Shown here: one piece after another, positions 51,256-60,627 of the stretch
Layout of the letters: each line of letters starts with the position of its first letter
Numbering within the stretch: position 1 is the first letter of the stretch
Assembly (NCBI RefSeq): GCF_003026475.1
Contig: NZ_PYMC01000009.1
Location: 160,265 to 224,264 of the forward strand
DNA: 64,000 bases
Direction: 5' to 3'
DNA from: Photobacterium lipolyticum
GTDB taxonomy: Bacteria; Pseudomonadota; Gammaproteobacteria; Enterobacterales; Vibrionaceae
Made by a program: the position numbers and the translations under genes
The notes under the pieces: generated by a model
Told to the model about the DNA's origin: nothing
The model's database searches: none
Seen by the model: only the letters and a program-made list of their open reading frames with translations

Positions 51256-51323
51256 TATTCTATTGGATGTTGTAGGGTGTTTGGCGGCTGAGGCTTAAAG
51301 CCACTCGGCGACCTGGATAGGTA

Positions 51324-51839
51324 TTATTTCTGTTCGACTAAAATCAGTTCTTTTGTGTCGAAACCTAATTCTTTAGATATGGTAATAAATCGTTCCAAGA
51401 TCTCAGGTGCGACATGTGGGGTTCTGGATAGCAACCATAAATACGACAAGTCAGGACCCGAGACGAAAGCATACTGATAATTCTCTTTATCCAAATCGAA
51501 TACGACGTAGGAGCCATAGAACGGACCAAAAAAGGATACTTTTAAATAACCTTCATCCGGTGATTTTACAAAAAACGCCTTTCCTTCTGCTTCTTGCCAT
51601 TCACCATCTGATTCAGAGAAGCCTCGATTAAGAACAGAAACACCGCCATCTTCTCGCAAATTGTATTCAGCAGTAACGTTTGTCAGACCTCTTTCAAATG
51701 AATGGTCGAGTCGAGCTATTTCATACCACTTACCGAGGTAATTATTAATTTCGAATTCATTTACCGGAGTTACTCGCTCTGGCATACCAAGACAGCCACA
51801 TAGAAACAACAATGTGATAATTATTAGTACTCTTTTCAT
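51324..51839 (-). CDS. blc: Outer-membrane lipoprotein lipocalin Blc
   Basis: 171 residues from the ATG preceded by GGAGAA. The lipoprotein signal ends LFLCGC (Cys16), with Leu at +2 directing it to the outer membrane. Lipocalin motifs NNYLGKWYEIARLDHSFERGL and FGPFYGSYVVFDLDKENYQYAFVSGP are clear. Blc binds fatty acids or lysophospholipids and is often induced by envelope stress. Confidence 0.92.
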   Translation of the reverse strand: MKRVLIIITLLFLCGCLGMPERVTPVNEFEINNYLGKWYEIARLDHSFERGLTNVTAEYNLREDGGVSVLNRGFSESDGEWQEAEGKAFFVKSPDEGYLKVSFFGPFYGSYVVFDLDKENYQYAFVSGPDLSYLWLLSRTPHVAPEILERFITISKELGFDTKELILVEQK

Positions 51840-52128
51840 GTTTTCTCCGTATTCCTGATACCGGCTCGTCACGGTCTACTCGACAAGTGTGGCTCTCAAA
51901 TCCCACGCTTGGACCATTTTCATGTCATCTAAAACCATTGTTTCCGTGAGCCAATCTAATGTTGTCATCAGGTGCATCAATATGGGTTATCTATGCCCCA
52001 CAGTCAGGTAAATAGTTGCCTGAATTGTCACTGCTGACTACACCTTCCCCCCCCCTATTTTCGGCTGCTCAAAACGGAGCATTCAACGGATACTTAAATA
52101 TCATGGCACCATTTTTTAGAATGTTATA

Positions 52129-52353
52129 ATGCAGCAAAAAACAGTGCATGCCATAACGCTACTCAATAGAGATATCAGTATCATTAATATTGCGCAAAAA
52201 ATGGGTGACAGTGACCCAGAAAATTTTACGCGTGCATTCAAGAGACACGCAGGATTATCACCGTCTTCATTTCGTCGGGAGGGACTGTCTGATATAAAAC
52301 CCGAGAGTAGAGGAAGTATATTCAGTCGCATAGGTTCCAATGTGGCTTCATAA
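52129..52353 (+). pseudogene. C-terminal fragment of an AraC-family regulator
   Basis: 74 codons with the second AraC helix-turn-helix (ISIINIAQKMGDSDPENFTRAFKRHAGLSPSSFRRE). The sensor domain and first helix-turn-helix are missing upstream, where I find no remnant in the other frames. Probably a decayed gene. Confidence 0.7.
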
Positions 52354-52856
52354 AGAAACAAAAGTTAGATAGCCCTGAGCTCTAATATAGAAATGAGAAA
52401 TCTTGAAGAAACACCGAACTGTGTCTAGTCCTATAGACAATCAACAACGTGCTTCAACTCTCTACTTTCTTCAACCATATGGGAATCTCGTTCTTCTCGA
52501 TAATTTTCACCGATCACTTATAGGCCAATAACTTCGGTGTAAAAAATGCTTGGATACCTCGTAATCAGAGCAAATAATGCAACATGATGAATACCTTTAA
52601 ACATGATGTTCCTTAATACTAACAACGAGAAGAAGGTGTACGATACTACCACCCTAGTTAAAGTTAAAATCTTAATTACAAGAATGGCTGTGTAGGAAGA
52701 TTGTCCACATGAGCATCAATATTTAGTGGCCTGATTTTGGGGAGACACTCGTCAGTGGCTTGGTAAACGAAGGTCAAGCAGTTTTCTTATGAGGGTAAGA
52801 CACTCAGTTGCCGCCGTGCTGATCGTTGTTGTTGCAGGTTAAGGTGTAGAGAAAAA
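52354..52856. other. Noncoding region
   Basis: No open frame with coding character. Nothing distinct beyond AT-rich DNA and the promoter region expected for the small secreted protein that follows. Confidence 0.5.
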
Positions 52857-53246
52857 ATGAATATTCACAGAATAAGATTCTTGTCTGTTGTTGGATTAAG
52901 CATAATAAGCGGTGCTGCAATGGCAGCAGATGATGCAAAGCTCAGTATTATTGACAGAAAGGCGAGCTTGGTAAATGCGATGGCAGAAGGTACTCATCGA
53001 CGTATTCAAGTTTTGGAAGCCGAAGACATGATCCTTCTTCAACGAAGCGATAATATCGTTCCATCTCCTGACCCTAAAGGAAATTACAGATCCCTTAGTC
53101 AGGGTGGTCGATTCGGTACCGATGCAACAGCAAGTGTTGATGGATTGAACGGCAATCAAGAACCGGGGAGATCACATGGCTCATTGGGCATCGTCGGTGC
53201 CGCAGGTACGGAGGGGCCAGCTCTGGCAATTGGCCCCCTTAATTAG
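52857..53246 (+). CDS. Small secreted protein of unknown function
   Basis: 129 residues. A signal peptide (1-24) ends GAAMA-AD. The mature part is a charged helix (30-70) followed by a Gly/Ser/Asn-rich tail (80-129). Not recognised. It has its own terminator and lies in the accessory segment. Confidence 0.65.
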   Translation: MNIHRIRFLSVVGLSIISGAAMAADDAKLSIIDRKASLVNAMAEGTHRRIQVLEAEDMILLQRSDNIVPSPDPKGNYRSLSQGGRFGTDATASVDGLNGNQEPGRSHGSLGIVGAAGTEGPALAIGPLN

Positions 53247-53620
53247 CCATGCAGAGCGGTATTATCTGCATCTTTCAGACTTCGGTGTGACCACTACGAT
53301 TCCTTAGTTTACATATACCGGAAAATAGCCTTATGGTTATTTTTTTTAGTGCAGTGATTTTTTCAAGCTAACAGACCTAACTGCCACACTGCAAAAATCG
53401 CCCAAGACTATATTTTGTCTACTCGGAGATCTCTTCACGATCACACCGATGGAAAATAGATGGTCTGTGGTATATGGTTTAATGGAATACTTGTTGGTAA
53501 TGTGAGTTTCAATATGATTAATCACGAACTGAACAAAGTCGAGATCGGTTATTGGTTGGTTTAACGTGACGAACCTTATTACAAAATTGTTTCTTGCTCT
53601 ACAAGGATTTATAAATATTT
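53247..53620. other. Noncoding region with terminator
   Basis: Holds the terminator at 53322 and AT-rich DNA leading to the RelA/SpoT-like gene; no gene is supported. Confidence 0.5.
53322..53348 (+). terminator. Terminator of the small secreted protein gene
   Basis: AAATAGCC-TTAT-GGTTATTT with one G-T pair, followed by a T run, 77 bp past the stop. Confidence 0.75.
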
Positions 53621-54901
53621 ATGGATGTTATTGACGATTTTTTGGGACAGTACAACCGGCAATACGATTTTTATGCTGAGCTGGCGAGATTGGGTTCAAA
53701 TGAACTTGAACAGGAGTTGGCGAAAAGAGGTATCAAGGCAATAGTTTCATATAGAGCTAAGAAGCCTGAAAGGTTAAAAATAAAGCTTGAACAACGAAAT
53801 CATAATAAACCATACAAAAAAGTAAGTGATATTTTTGATGATATTGTCGACCTCGCAGGTGTTAGGGTTGCTTTATATTTCCCATCAGACAGGGAGCCTG
53901 TTGATGAGATCGTGTATGAATTGTTCAAAGTAAATAAGAGAAAGGTTTTTCCTGAAAAATCTCATAAACCTAAATTTGAAAAAAGATTTTCTGGTTATTG
54001 GGCTTCCCATTATAGAGTCAACATAGCTGATATAGACAAGAGCAAAGATAGATATAAAAATGCTATTTTTGAAATACAAGTTGCATCTGTACTTATGCAT
54101 GCTTGGTCTGAGGTTGAACACGATCTAGTTTATAAACCTCTTTCAGGAAACTTATCTGAAGAAGAGCTTTTGATCCTAGATGAAATAAATGGCTTGGTTC
54201 TAACTGGAGAAATAGCCCTGGAAAGATTGCAAAAAGCAATGACAGAAAGAACAAAAAGAAATAATGATATATCAGGCAGATATGAGCTTACTAGTTTAAT
54301 AACAAGCACACTAAATAAAAATTACATTAAGAAACTAAAACTAGGAGATACAAAAATATTATTTAATTACATAAAAGGAACGGATGATTTTAGTGCGAAG
54401 AAATTCACTGATTATCTAAGTAAAGTCAATCAGAGCGAGAAGGAGACAATATCAGATCAATTGTTTACTATGATGATTAGCGATTCCTTTGCTCACGATG
54501 AAAGTGATCATAAGTTAGAAAATTATTTCAAGCGATTATTAGGTAGTAAAATTGATGTCTCTGGATTTGAGTTTTTTGTTAAGTCATGGCTAGTTCTTGA
54601 AAAAGCAGTCAGTGTTATTAATAGTGAGAAGAATTGCCATCATAAAAAATTTTCCACCGCAAAATTTGAGCAGCTTGTTGATGGAAAATTAATTACTGTC
54701 GATGAAGCTAATGAACTGAGTTATTTAAGAAGAATGAAAAACAATTTACTTCATGGTATTGAAACGCCTAACGATGAAGAATTGATCATAGGTTGTAATC
54801 GTCTCGTTGATATTTCAATAAACATAATTTCTTTTATTGAAAGTGAAGAAGAGAAAGAAAAACTTACTTCACAGTTAAATCTAAATCGTACCAGGCAATA
54901 A
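53621..54901 (+). CDS. RelA/SpoT-type nucleotide pyrophosphotransferase with HEPN-like C-terminus
   Basis: 426 residues. Residues 35-175 form an alarmone-synthetase domain: SYRAKKPERLKIKL (ATP-binding basic strip), DIVDLAGVRVAL (Mg Asp), GYWASHYRV (equivalent of GYRSLH), FEIQVAS and HAWSEVEHDLVYK. There is no SpoT hydrolase domain in front. The C-terminal 200 residues are helical and end with LRRMKNNLLHG (R371 to H378), which resembles the RX4-6H motif of HEPN ribonucleases. Low GC and isolated context suggest transfer. Candidate toxin or phage-defence effector; the HD gene 88 bp downstream may be its antidote. Confidence 0.82.
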   Translation: MDVIDDFLGQYNRQYDFYAELARLGSNELEQELAKRGIKAIVSYRAKKPERLKIKLEQRNHNKPYKKVSDIFDDIVDLAGVRVALYFPSDREPVDEIVYELFKVNKRKVFPEKSHKPKFEKRFSGYWASHYRVNIADIDKSKDRYKNAIFEIQVASVLMHAWSEVEHDLVYKPLSGNLSEEELLILDEINGLVLTGEIALERLQKAMTERTKRNNDISGRYELTSLITSTLNKNYIKKLKLGDTKILFNYIKGTDDFSAKKFTDYLSKVNQSEKETISDQLFTMMISDSFAHDESDHKLENYFKRLLGSKIDVSGFEFFVKSWLVLEKAVSVINSEKNCHHKKFSTAKFEQLVDGKLITVDEANELSYLRRMKNNLLHGIETPNDEELIIGCNRLVDISINIISFIESEEEKEKLTSQLNLNRTRQ

Positions 54902-54989
54902 AAAATCGAGATGATGCTTTATGCTCGCAGTTTTGGTTCGGATTCAGCTACGCTTGAAGAATGTGTTAAATACTAATGGAAGTCTATCG

Positions 54990-55571
54990 ATGAATGAAAT
55001 TACGCAAATACTTAACTTCATTGTCGAGGTTGAAAAATTAAAATCGGTTATTCGTAAAACTCGCCCCGTCGGCCTTCGGCGCTATGAGAATTCAGCGGAA
55101 CATAGTTGGCATGTTTGTCTTTCTTCTCTAATTCTTAAAGATTACGCCAATGACCCCGTGGACATAAATCAAGTGATTAAGATGCTGTTGATTCACGATT
55201 TAGGTGAGATCGATGCCGATGACAAAATCATTTATTCAAGTGAAACAGTTGAGAATAAATTGAATGAAGAGTCTGGGATAAGACGGATCTTTGCTATTCT
55301 TCCTCAAGGTCAAGCAGATCAATATCTATCGTTATGGCATGAGTTTGAAGCAGGAGAAACTCCCGAATCAAAATATGCAAGGGCAATAGATCGTGTTCCA
55401 CCTTTACTCCATAATCTTCATGATAACGGCCATAGTTGGAAAAAGCACAATATCCCGAAAGAGAAAGTTTTCTCATTGAATCGCCGTCGTATTTCTGAGG
55501 GGAGTCACCAGCTTTGGGATGCGATCGAAGTTAGATTAATAAAAGCGGTTAAGGATGGCCTGTTGAACTGA
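54990..55571 (+). CDS. HD-domain phosphohydrolase (YfbR/HDDC2-like)
   Basis: 193 residues from MNEITQILNF; the open frame extends 23 codons upstream without a good ribosome site, while GGAAG precedes this ATG. HD metal ligands: ENSAEHSWHV, LLIHDLGEID, and AIDRVPPLLHN. The family includes 5'-deoxynucleotidases. Its place after an alarmone-synthetase-like gene suggests it could remove the nucleotide that enzyme makes, as small alarmone hydrolases do for toxSAS toxins; this is inferred. Confidence 0.82.
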   Translation: MNEITQILNFIVEVEKLKSVIRKTRPVGLRRYENSAEHSWHVCLSSLILKDYANDPVDINQVIKMLLIHDLGEIDADDKIIYSSETVENKLNEESGIRRIFAILPQGQADQYLSLWHEFEAGETPESKYARAIDRVPPLLHNLHDNGHSWKKHNIPKEKVFSLNRRRISEGSHQLWDAIEVRLIKAVKDGLLN

Positions 55572-55902
55572 TGGCACTGAGTCTTAAGTTTGAAGCTTGA
55601 CTCAATTGAATGCTCTGAACCAGTCAATTTTCTCACGTTTCAGCTCTGCCTGCGCAATGGCTTTTGAAGCAAAACGGATATCTTCGCAGTCGTTATAGTT
55701 CCCATTTCCATCAATTAGTCGCTGCTTTAAGTAATCGGCATTCCCCATCGCCCGATACCGCTGACCTGTTCGTAGTGACGCTGTCATTGAATTTCGTTTG
55801 GGACTTCCCGTGTAGCGGAGGATCCGAAGGTAGAAAGTGTTTATTTTTTTCAGCATCGAGAAATGCAATGTGCCTTCACCATCTTTTGAACGACGTTTTG
55901 TG

Positions 55903-55926
55903 TGACCTTATGTGTCACGTTATAAC
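55903..55926 (+). repeat. 24-bp direct repeat, copy 2
   Basis: Identical to 51232-51255 over 24 bp, then one differing base in each of the next two positions followed by TTCT in both. The pair brackets 4.65 kb of accessory DNA. Confidence 0.75.
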
Positions 55927-56188
55927 CGTTCTGGATTGCAGCCTGAACTGATGAGCCGGCTGAATTCCTCTGTGCATACATAATGATAACTCCAATTATT
56001 CAGCGAGTTATCTCTTTTTCATCAAACCTTGCTCTATATGTCCTCACCATGAGCCTTTGGCGGTGAGGGGGCAAAAGGCCATGATGCGAGTGCATTGAAT
56101 AAATGAAACGGTCTTGCAGGGGAGGGGGGGAGCTTCACTGTTTGCGACCCATATGAGGTAACGTAATTCCATACATCGCATGTGAAAA

Positions 56189-56210
56189 AGAGCTGCTCGA
56201 AAGCAGCTCT
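56189..56210 (-). terminator. Terminator of the DUF885 lipoprotein gene
   Basis: AGAGCTGCT and AGCAGCTCT form a perfect 9-bp stem with a CGAA/TTCG loop; on the minus strand TTTTTC follows. Confidence 0.88.
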
Positions 56211-56220
56211 CAGTGGAAGA

Positions 56221-58275
56221 TTATTTTTGTGTCTCAATCCAGTTTTCAATACTGGTTTGAACGACTTCCATTGGTTGATCACCGTATTTCAATAGCTGAT
56301 CATGGAAAGCAGCCCAATCAAACTGATTGCCAAGCTCCGTTTGTGCTTTCTCAAGCATTTCTCTTATGACGAGATAACCTGACTTATATGAGACCGCTTG
56401 CCCAACATATGCAGCGTAGCGGAAGCTTTCAGATTCTATATCCCCATCCCCTAATGCCGAATTGGCTCTCATGTAATCACGTGCTTGCTGGATACTCCAG
56501 CCCTTCGCGTGAATACCGGTGTCAACAGCAAGGCGCATGTTACGGAGTTGGGCTTCGTTCAGGCTGCCAAAGTACTGTAGAGCATTACACTCTTCCATGT
56601 CGGTGTAAATACCGCCTTGGAATTCGTTATAATCCAGATCAGTCTTACACATACCAGTGGCATTTTTGAATGTTGGTTTGCCCGCCTCATCAAGTTCACC
56701 ATAGATGTTCATTTCCAGTCCCAGCCATTCGGTATACAGTGCCCAACCTTCAGCGTATGCGGTATACCACACATTTTTAATATAGTTTGGCTTATCAGCA
56801 GGTGGATACTCAATCGAATAGGCATTCTGGAAGTGGTGACCAGGGGCTGCTTCATGGAGCAACAAGGTAGAGACATTCCATTTCTGGAGGCTGTAATTTG
56901 GGTTTGTATTTAAATTAAACTCATTGCCGCCATAAGATCCCACCCCCTCATACAGTTCACCGTCTGCAGGTATTGGTACGATGCTGTAATCAGTCTTAAT
57001 TGGCTTGAAGTATTGTGCAACAACACCGTTCGCATCGTTTTTGAACTTGTAGTAGTCTTCGAGTGCAGCCTCACATGCGGATGGAATTGATGCATTTCCG
57101 CAGCTTTCATCGTAAGGTGTTCCGGAAATATTTCTTCCATCACGCCCATAAAAGAATTTTTCACTGTTCAGATAGGCAAAAAACTCATTCAGCACGATTT
57201 TTCCATCGGCATCAACCAGCTCGAATGTACGATCGATTACCTTTTGATCTTTATCTCGCCATTTTTCGGTGATCGTCTTCCCATGCTTATCAACAATGAC
57301 CAGAGCAACCCGCTCCATCTCTGCTTTGGCATCGGCTACTAACTGCTCCCCCAATTTACTAAGTTCCGTAGCCGATTTACCTGTCGTACTGTTTCGATCT
57401 AAATGCCACTGGTACCACGCTTGTCCGTTTGGCAAATGTCCCCAGCCAATATTGGTATCAGTCAGTGCTCCTGTTCCTCTTGCTGCTGTATTGTAATCTC
57501 CTTTCAGGTAGGCAACCAAATCTGAAGTCGCTGCAATGGCGTCGTCTACCGCTGTATTATATTCTGCGATAAATGCTGCATCGTATTGATCTGAATGAGT
57601 TTGTATGTCGCTAATACCAGACTTCAACATTGCATAGTTGTCTTTCGCAACACTCTCTTCAGTACTGTTTACGTAGCGATCGATTAACACTTTGGACAGT
57701 TGAATGCGCTCTACTTCACCCATCAAATACTGTGAATGCAGGTTATTAACCCAGGATGTGTAATCCCGAACGGTTTGAAGATGGTCCTGATAGGCTTGCG
57801 ACGAAGTTTGGGTATCACCCGCTTCTGATGCGTACCACTTTACATAGTTGTAAAAATGCGTAATTGGAATATCAAAGCTGCCAAATCTCGCGTTTGGTAG
57901 TGTTCCGCCACGAATAGTAATATTTCGATCGAAGAGGAAAGTATCAAAATAGATTTTGTCTTCATCAGACAGTTTATCTCTGTCCAAGGCTTCCAACTTA
58001 TCGAGATACATCCTGTCCAAAGATTGAAGAGATGATGCCATCTGATCTGTCATCTGGCCAAAAGGAGAACTATCTAGATTTTTACTTGCCGCCTGATAAT
58101 CAGCAAATATCTTGCGCATCTCAATTGCAGGATTTATTTCAGGGGCAGTAATTGGAGGAGGTGTTGGGGAGGAATGTGAAGTTATTGTTGTCGTTTCATC
58201 ATTACAACCACCCAGAGAGACAGTTGCGAATACAGCTGCAGCGGCAGCATTTAAACGCAGAAATCCACTTTTCAT
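56221..58275 (-). CDS. DUF885 family lipoprotein, probable metallopeptidase
   Basis: 684 residues. Lipoprotein signal with LGGC (Cys24), then a Thr/Pro-rich linker. The DUF885 zinc-site motif HEAAPGHHFQNAY lies near residue 470 and a conserved YAEGWALYTEWLG segment follows near 510, as in this family of M1/M32-like all-helical peptidases. It is probably anchored in the envelope. Substrate unknown. Confidence 0.88.
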   Translation of the reverse strand: MKSGFLRLNAAAAAVFATVSLGGCNDETTTITSHSSPTPPPITAPEINPAIEMRKIFADYQAASKNLDSSPFGQMTDQMASSLQSLDRMYLDKLEALDRDKLSDEDKIYFDTFLFDRNITIRGGTLPNARFGSFDIPITHFYNYVKWYASEAGDTQTSSQAYQDHLQTVRDYTSWVNNLHSQYLMGEVERIQLSKVLIDRYVNSTEESVAKDNYAMLKSGISDIQTHSDQYDAAFIAEYNTAVDDAIAATSDLVAYLKGDYNTAARGTGALTDTNIGWGHLPNGQAWYQWHLDRNSTTGKSATELSKLGEQLVADAKAEMERVALVIVDKHGKTITEKWRDKDQKVIDRTFELVDADGKIVLNEFFAYLNSEKFFYGRDGRNISGTPYDESCGNASIPSACEAALEDYYKFKNDANGVVAQYFKPIKTDYSIVPIPADGELYEGVGSYGGNEFNLNTNPNYSLQKWNVSTLLLHEAAPGHHFQNAYSIEYPPADKPNYIKNVWYTAYAEGWALYTEWLGLEMNIYGELDEAGKPTFKNATGMCKTDLDYNEFQGGIYTDMEECNALQYFGSLNEAQLRNMRLAVDTGIHAKGWSIQQARDYMRANSALGDGDIESESFRYAAYVGQAVSYKSGYLVIREMLEKAQTELGNQFDWAAFHDQLLKYGDQPMEVVQTSIENWIETQK

Positions 58276-59066
58276 TGCTTATTCCTTATTGTCTATTTAT
58301 TGGACCGTATCGACTTGAAGTAAAAATATGCAATGATGTTAATACTAAGGTTGGGACTGAAGTGAGAGAAAAATCACAGATTAATCTGATAATAATTAGT
58401 CATGTTTGGGAATAATCAGGTGAGTAGTGCTTTTATTCTATTAACTGCGTAAAGAACTGCTTGTAGATAGATAAGCTGAATATATGGGGTAGGTCGGTGA
58501 ATAATTCCGTAAAAAATAAATTATTATTGAATTTAAATTTTGTGCAGGATGTCATCTTTTTCCGTGGTTTGTGATTCAGGAACGGATAGATACTCAAATC
58601 TATGAATAAAGAAGATTTTTCAACTAAATTGGTTGATTTTTTTAAGTAGTCAAAGAGAAATTATCGGGACTAAATCTTTAAGTAATCTTAATAAGCCAAA
58701 CTAGATTATTCAAAGGTTCACCTCATTAAGGATTTTACTCACTGAATTCAGTGTCTGAAACTTCTGGGACAGATGATGATCAGTATGACGCTCGGTTTCT
58801 CACAAAAGCAAGCGTTGTGCAAGACTTGGTGGTTTTGGAGCTAGTGCCGTTTCAGGCTCGCTTTCGGTTAAAGCGTGCGCGAGAAGCTATCTCGGTTTCG
58901 CCCCCCCCCCCAAGCGTGTTACGTATTCTTTGCGACTCAAACTCGCTCACAATTTTGCCATGTTTTATTTTATGTGAATGATTCCCGTCCTCCTATAATA
59001 ATAAAAGGTTGGAGGAGTCTAATTATCTGTTAGGCGTCCTTAATCATTTAATTTATTGAGGTCGAT
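58276..59066. other. Noncoding region with an 11-C tract
   Basis: No supported gene. It contains a run of eleven C (58901-58911), a CCTCC/GGAGG hairpin (about 58988-59016) and a lone integron-core-like heptamer GTTAGGC at 59029. An open frame from 58751 to 58981 crosses the C tract but reads low-complexity protein. Confidence 0.5.
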
Positions 59067-59720
59067 ATGAGCTCTAAAGTTAAAGATACAAACGGTTGTT
59101 GCTATGAGGCAGTGAACATGAGTGAGTCATCGTCTACTTCCGATACGGGTTGTTGTGCTCCACCTAATGGATCTAATAAAGGGGAGAATGATTCAGTATG
59201 CTGTGGTTCTCAGGGTACATCGACATTACCGAATAATATGCAAGTAAAGAAGGAACACTTAGATATAGATTTCATGTATCTGGATTTAAGTATCTGTACA
59301 CGGTGCCAAGGTACAGAATCCAGTTTGGATGAAGCGATTACGGAAGTTAGTAAGATTCTTGAAGCAACAGGTACTCAAGTGAACGTCCAGAAGATTCATG
59401 TCAAAAGCGAGGTACAGGCAGCAGAACTTGGTTTTGTCGTATCTCCCACAATCCGGGTGAATGGCCAAGACATTCAGATGAACTTTAGGGAAAGCCGCTG
59501 CGAATCATGTGGCACTCTCTGTGATTGTGAAGGAGAAGTATCATGCCGCGAGTGGGAATATCAGGGGCAATGGTATGTTGTTCCACCAAAAGGACTAATC
59601 ATAGAGGCCATTCTTATGGAAGTATATGGTGGTGCCAAAGAAGAGCGAGAGGTAGCACATCGAACTGAACGGGTGCCAGATAACCTGAAACGCTTTTTTG
59701 ATAGTACGCACCAGAAATAA
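59067..59720 (+). CDS. Cys-rich DUF2703 protein
   Basis: 217 residues. The N-terminal 60 residues carry three CC pairs (GCCYEA, GCCAPP, VCCGSQ) suited to soft-metal or metalloid binding. The DUF2703 domain follows (LDLSICTRCQGTESSLDEAI, then RCESCGTLCDCEGEVSCREWEYQG and PPKGLIIEAILMEVYGG). Such proteins occur near arsenic and mercury genes, but none is nearby. It ends 11 bp before an attC-like site. Confidence 0.82.
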   Translation: MSSKVKDTNGCCYEAVNMSESSSTSDTGCCAPPNGSNKGENDSVCCGSQGTSTLPNNMQVKKEHLDIDFMYLDLSICTRCQGTESSLDEAITEVSKILEATGTQVNVQKIHVKSEVQAAELGFVVSPTIRVNGQDIQMNFRESRCESCGTLCDCEGEVSCREWEYQGQWYVVPPKGLIIEAILMEVYGGAKEEREVAHRTERVPDNLKRFFDSTHQK

Positions 59721-59731
59721 ATAATGAAGAT

Positions 59732-59856
59732 ACCTAACCACAGCTTGCAGTGTATCGCTAATCCACTGCGCTCCATAGCGGCAACTAACCAAGCGCACAG
59801 AACTCCATACCAAAAATGCCGAGTGTAAGGCATCACCTTGATTGCCTTGTTATAAG
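59732..59856 (-). other. Integron attC-like site 1
   Basis: About 125 bp. On the minus strand it begins TTATAACAAGGCAATCAAGG, close to the start of the Vibrio cholerae repeat (TTATAACAAACGCCTCAAGA), and ends GTTAGGT, which fits GTTRRRY. It directly follows the stop of the DUF1349 gene on that strand, the normal cassette arrangement. Confidence 0.75.
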
Positions 59857-59860
59857 TTTT

Positions 59861-60496
59861 TTACGCTGCGCAATGAGCCAGCCATTTACATTCGTCGAGC
59901 CTGAAGTCTGAAAACTCAGCTTTGAAGCTAGAATTGGTTGGACTACATGCATATAGACCAAAGTTAACCGCTTGAGTTGCTGGCAATGGAGGATTCAATT
60001 TACCCATTTCGACGGTCGTTTCTCCAAGTTCATGCAAATGGAAAAATCTCATCTGACGGAATTCAACGCCATCAAATGAAGACTCAATCAAAAAATCAGG
60101 CCCTCGACGACTTAGCCTATACCAAATACATTTAGGTGTTTCGATATCATTTGTAGCCCAATCAGAGTATCCATTGTTTGTAACAACGCTACCAAGCCTT
60201 GAAAAGTCAGAATTATCATACTCGATAGAAGCTTTAAACCAATTTTCACTATTAATATAGATAATAAGACCACATTGATCGAACAAGTGTTTATATTCGA
60301 AATCTACTTTAGCTGTAAATGTGAAATTCTCGGCACTTTCAAATAAAAAGGCAGGGGCATTGTCATTTCTAAATCCATAATAAGAGCGCTGCCAAAAATC
60401 GGTTTCTGGTTCTGTATCAATAATTACTGAATCTTTACCAACATAATAAGACTTAGGCTCATTAAGCCATTTTCCATTTTTTAGAACATTTTCCAT
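59861..60496 (-). CDS. DUF1349 domain protein (integron cassette gene)
   Basis: 211 residues from MENVLKNGKW; the open frame continues upstream through an attC-like site and is not used. Concanavalin-like DUF1349 fold: TDFWQRSYYGFRNDNAPAFL, FDQCGLIIYINSENWFKASIEY, and SSFKAEFSDFRL at the end. No signal peptide. Function unknown; carbohydrate or ligand binding is possible. Flanked by attC sites 1 and 2, so it is one cassette. Confidence 0.85.
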   Translation of the reverse strand: MENVLKNGKWLNEPKSYYVGKDSVIIDTEPETDFWQRSYYGFRNDNAPAFLFESAENFTFTAKVDFEYKHLFDQCGLIIYINSENWFKASIEYDNSDFSRLGSVVTNNGYSDWATNDIETPKCIWYRLSRRGPDFLIESSFDGVEFRQMRFFHLHELGETTVEMGKLNPPLPATQAVNFGLYACSPTNSSFKAEFSDFRLDECKWLAHCAA

Positions 60497-60512
60497 AATA
60501 CTATCCTGAAAA

Positions 60513-60618
60513 CTTATAACGCCTAGGATAAGGTGCGCCACGATAAACTCACCAAATCCATTGAACTTCAAACCAAAAATGCCGAGTGTAATGCATCACC
60601 TTGATTGTTTTGTTACCT
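60513..60618 (-). other. Integron attC-like site 2
   Basis: About 106 bp. Minus strand: GGTAACAAAACAATCAAGGTG at the 60618 end and CACCTTATCCTAGGCGTTAT at the other; AAGGTG/CACCTT form the inner imperfect repeats. About 60 bp in the middle are nearly identical to attC site 3. Confidence 0.75.
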
Positions 60619-60627
60619 GCGAGAATG

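Larger units (their letters stand above)
55572..56220. other. Noncoding region with repeat copy 2 and a terminator
   Basis: Contains an 88-codon minus-strand frame (55602-55868) that I do not recognise and regard as doubtful, the second 24-bp repeat (55903), a CCTCACC/GGTGAGG hairpin near 56038, and the DUF885 gene terminator (56189). Confidence 0.5.

Noticed and set aside
55602..55868. 88-codon minus-strand frame downstream of the HD gene
   Set aside because: No recognisable family, no ribosome site, and a stretch of unusual composition; possibly a fragment, but I cannot support it as a gene.
58751..58981. Phase-variable ORF across the 11-C tract
   Set aside because: The product is low complexity with no domain or signal, and no ribosome site. 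The C tract could slip, but there is no gene for it to switch. G9 (26831) and C9 (52047) runs are likewise intergenic.
59029..59035. GTTAGGC as the R' end of a further attC before DUF2703
   Set aside because: The heptamer is canonical, but I could not find a matching outer core and inner repeats at a suitable distance, so DUF2703 is not claimed as a cassette.
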